Positions 61,548 to 64,000 of a stretch of DNA of 64,000 bases are shown one piece after another. The notes under the pieces were generated by a model, which was not told the DNA's origin, made no database searches, and was given only the letters and a program-made list of their open reading frames with translations. Position numbers and translations under genes: made by a program. Origin of the DNA: a bacterium (lineage in GTDB: Bacteria > Bacillota_I > Bacilli_A > Izemoplasmatales > Hujiaoplasmataceae); assembly GCA_030684695.1 (NCBI GenBank), contig JAUXXX010000020.1, positions 31,933-95,932 on the forward strand. The letters run 5' to 3'. Every line of letters begins with the position of its first letter. Positions within the stretch are counted from its first letter, which is position 1.

Positions 61548-62432
61548 TTATGCTTCCTTATGAGAAGCAATTTTTTCTAACGTCTGTAATTCAGGAATGG
61601 TGAAGTTATATTTTTTCCCACAAAAACGACAGATAATCTCAACATCATTTTTTTCTGAAATCAAAGAGGTAAGTTCAGTAGAACCCAGTGATAATAATCC
61701 TTTTTCAAACTTGTCTTTATGACAATCGCAGGCATAAGATAAATCAAGATACTCAATGAATTCATGATCTTCTTTGGTTATTTGTGAAACAATCATTTCA
61801 GGAGTATATCCCAAATGGATGAGTTCACTCACTGGTTTCATCGATTTGATGTTGGCTTCAATCGCTTGTAAGGTTGCTTCTTTCGCTCCAGGCATCACTT
61901 GAAGGATATATCCGCCACTCGACAACACAGAATTATCATCGTTGACTAACACACCAAGACCAACGGCGGAAGGAATTTGTTCACTCATAGCAAAGTAATA
62001 AGTGAAGTCTTCAGCAATTTCACCTGTTCGAAGTTCTGCACTTGAAGTGAAGACATCACGTACTTTTAAATCTTTGGTAATATGAATGAATCCATCGCTT
62101 CCTACTACATGTCCAACAGCGAGTTTGTCGTCATTAGTAGACATGTGAACATGAGGTTCTTGCACATAACCACGAATCGTTCCATTGGCAGAAGTGACAG
62201 CGATGATATCACCAATTGGTCCTCCACCGTTGATACGAATCGTCAGTGTTTGATCCCCTTTGTACATAGCCCCCATGATAATTCCAGCAGTCAAAACACG
62301 CCCAAACGCAGCGGTAGCGGCCGGCCAAGTATCGTGAATTTGTCTTGCGTGTTCTACCAACTGAGTGGTTGTCGCTCCATAAATACGGACTGTTCCATCA
62401 AACGCGTAGGCTTTTACTAAATAGTCTTTCAT
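61548..62432 (-). CDS. hslO: Redox-regulated chaperone Hsp33
   Basis: MKDYLVKAYAFDGTVRIYG; C-terminal zinc motif CDC...CRFCGKKY. Confidence 0.95.
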   Translation of the reverse strand: MKDYLVKAYAFDGTVRIYGATTTQLVEHARQIHDTWPAATAAFGRVLTAGIIMGAMYKGDQTLTIRINGGGPIGDIIAVTSANGTIRGYVQEPHVHMSTNDDKLAVGHVVGSDGFIHITKDLKVRDVFTSSAELRTGEIAEDFTYYFAMSEQIPSAVGLGVLVNDDNSVLSSGGYILQVMPGAKEATLQAIEANIKSMKPVSELIHLGYTPEMIVSQITKEDHEFIEYLDLSYACDCHKDKFEKGLLSLGSTELTSLISEKNDVEIICRFCGKKYNFTIPELQTLEKIASHKEA

Positions 62433-62444
62433 GTTATCACGTAT

Positions 62445-62475
62445 AATTAAATCTGTAAGAAATACAGGTTTAATT
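62445..62475 (-). promoter_or_regulatory. 13-position inverted repeat between the apparent SD and the start codon of hslO
   Basis: + strand AATTAAATCTGTA-agaaa-TACAGGTTTAATT (one T/G position); SD AAAGGAG on minus strand at 62486-62480. Confidence 0.55.
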
Positions 62476-62490
62476 ATTACTCCTTTCTTA

Positions 62491-62510
62491 GTTAATCTAT
62501 TTGGATTAAC
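62491..62510. repeat. Perfect 7-bp inverted repeat in the hslO leader
   Basis: GTTAATC-TATTTG-GATTAAC, directly upstream of the SD. Confidence 0.6.
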
Positions 62511-62575
62511 ATATTATAATATTGTTATAAGCGCTGTGGATTTGTTCCTATGTTATTATACCTTGAGTATTAGAG

Positions 62576-64000
62576 GGTGACTCAGACCACAGTTTTTTAT
62601 TTAATAATGGTAATCAGTTAGGTAAGACTCGATCTTTTATGTACGTGATGACATGAGTAGAAAACTGTTTAAACCACACGCTTAAATTGTTAGTAAAAGA
62701 GGTTGATAGTCATGTACTTGATTGGCATTGATGTGTCTAAGTACAAGCACGACTGCTTCATCGCCACGGAAGCAGGTCAGGTCATTAAAGATTCTTTTAC
62801 CTTCACAAACGACGCCAAAGGGTTCAACACATTACTAGAAGTTCTTCACAGTTTGGATCCTGCCCAAACAAAAAGGATAGGCCTAGAAGCTACGGGACAT
62901 TATGGCTATAACTTAAAAGTCTTTCTTGATCGACATGGTTTTGATTTTATGGAGTTCAATCCCTACTTAGTGAAAAAACTTTCCACAGGACTTTCACTAA
63001 GAAAAACGAAAACCGATTCTGTCGATGCGAAACTTTTATCCATGATTTTACTGTCCGTAGAATACAAGGTCTACCCAGTTCAATCATATCACATTTATGA
63101 TCTTAAATCATTAACTCGCTACTATAAAGATTTGGTAAAAAAGCATTCGAAAGAATTGGTGGTCTTAACCAATCTCCTTGATTCCATGTTTCCTGAATTC
63201 AAGGCTTTCTTTAACAACCGTTTTACCAAAACGGCTCTTTATCTGCTTGAACACTATCAAACCCCGGAGAAAATGGCGAGAATGACGCTTCCAAGTTATG
63301 AAAAACTACAAAATATTTCCAGGGGACATTTCTCTTATGCGCAATTTATTCACTTGAAAAATCTCGCAAAGAATACCATCGGCTCAACGAGTCCTTATCT
63401 TGAATTTAAGTTAGAATCCTCGCTTCGTGTCATCCGAACATTCAATCAAGAAATTCAAGAGTTAGAATCTCGTTTGAAAGATTGGGCAAGTCGGATGAAC
63501 TCTGTGGTTTTTTCCATCCATGGCATTGGCGTCATTTCAGCGCTGTCTATCATCGCTGAATATGGTTCTTTTGATTCGTTTGACTCTCCAGCTAAGATGC
63601 TTTCTTTCGCTGGATTAGAACCTTCTGTCAATCAATCTGGCACTTCCAATACCTCAGGTCATATGGTCAAACGAGGTTCTGGCTATCTTCGTGAAACCAT
63701 CATGAACGTTGCTGTTTCCTTTATGATGCATAACCCGACCATTTATGAATACTACCTTAAAAAAAGAAATGAAGGAAAGTCCCATCGTGTTGCCTTGTCT
63801 CATGTGGCGAAAAAACTCATCCGGATTCTCTTTCATCTTGTTAAATCAAACGTATCTTTTCTTCCTTCTAAACTTGTTTGATCCTTCCTCTTAGTGGCTG
63901 AAGTCTAAGGATCATTGCCCTTTTTGTGAACCGCTTCTCATCAGAAGAGGTGTTTTGTCATGAACTGCACTTTTATCTTGATTTCTAATAGTTAGTCACC
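62576..64000 (+). mobile_element. IS110-family insertion sequence, boundaries tentative, right end possibly outside the window
   Basis: Transposase plus structured non-coding flanks; GGTGACT at 62576-62582 is inverted as AGTCACC at 63994-64000. Confidence 0.45.
62712..63881 (+). CDS. IS110-family transposase (DEDD recombinase with Tnp_20 C-terminal domain)
   Basis: MYLIGIDVSKYKHDCFIATE; IGLEATGHYGYNL; RKTKTDSVDAKLL; C-terminal GLEPSVNQSGTSNTSGHMVKRGSGYLRETIMNVA. Intact frame. Confidence 0.93.
   Translation: MYLIGIDVSKYKHDCFIATEAGQVIKDSFTFTNDAKGFNTLLEVLHSLDPAQTKRIGLEATGHYGYNLKVFLDRHGFDFMEFNPYLVKKLSTGLSLRKTKTDSVDAKLLSMILLSVEYKVYPVQSYHIYDLKSLTRYYKDLVKKHSKELVVLTNLLDSMFPEFKAFFNNRFTKTALYLLEHYQTPEKMARMTLPSYEKLQNISRGHFSYAQFIHLKNLAKNTIGSTSPYLEFKLESSLRVIRTFNQEIQELESRLKDWASRMNSVVFSIHGIGVISALSIIAEYGSFDSFDSPAKMLSFAGLEPSVNQSGTSNTSGHMVKRGSGYLRETIMNVAVSFMMHNPTIYEYYLKKRNEGKSHRVALSHVAKKLIRILFHLVKSNVSFLPSKLV

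Noticed and set aside
62469-62486. AUU start codon for hslO immediately after the SD
   Set aside because: It would add MKPVFLTDLIIRDN before the conserved MKDYLVKA start of Hsp33; possible but not supportable without N-terminal data. Kept only as an alternative in the hslO finding.

Overview
This window is a low-GC chromosomal segment using the standard code (TGA acts as stop). It spans the replication origin of a Gram-positive-type bacterium, possibly a free-living Mollicutes/Izemoplasma-like or other Firmicutes lineage; the taxonomy is tentative. The origin lies at about 31.58-32.0 kb. dnaA-dnaN read leftward and rpmH-rnpA-yidC-jag-pth-mfd-yaaA-recF-gyrB-gyrA-serS read rightward. The left arm carries pstC/pstS, a DUF1858/DUF438 pair, a FIVAR-like surface protein, patB-like, purB and folD. 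It also carries a complete chorismate operon (tyrA-aroA-aroB-aroC-aroE/aroK fusion-aroQ-aroF), a membrane heme protein with a double cytochrome-b5-like lipoprotein, purA, SemiSWEET and a three-subunit [FeFe] hydrogenase operon. The right arm carries two tandem GH16 glucanase lipoproteins, a PyrR-attenuated uracil permease, pyrR-glyA, an ANTAR protein next to glnA, an M29 aminopeptidase, hslO and an IS110-family transposase at the right edge. Most genes are ordinary. The best leads are regulatory or structural: (1) a structured leader ending in an intrinsic terminator before the [FeFe] hydrogenase operon; (2) an ANTAR protein with a degenerate receiver beside glnA, whose leader has an A1/G4 hexaloop hairpin; (3) structured non-coding flanks of the IS110 element (bridge-RNA candidates); (4) two inverted repeats bracketing the apparent Shine-Dalgarno of hslO; (5) three TATAAT boxes at exact 10-bp period before yaaA-recF-gyrBA; (6) a BamE/SmpA-like N-terminal domain on YidC; (7) a tandem cytochrome-b5-like lipoprotein paired with a ferric-reductase-like membrane protein. 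No CRISPR array, rRNA or tRNA was recognised.
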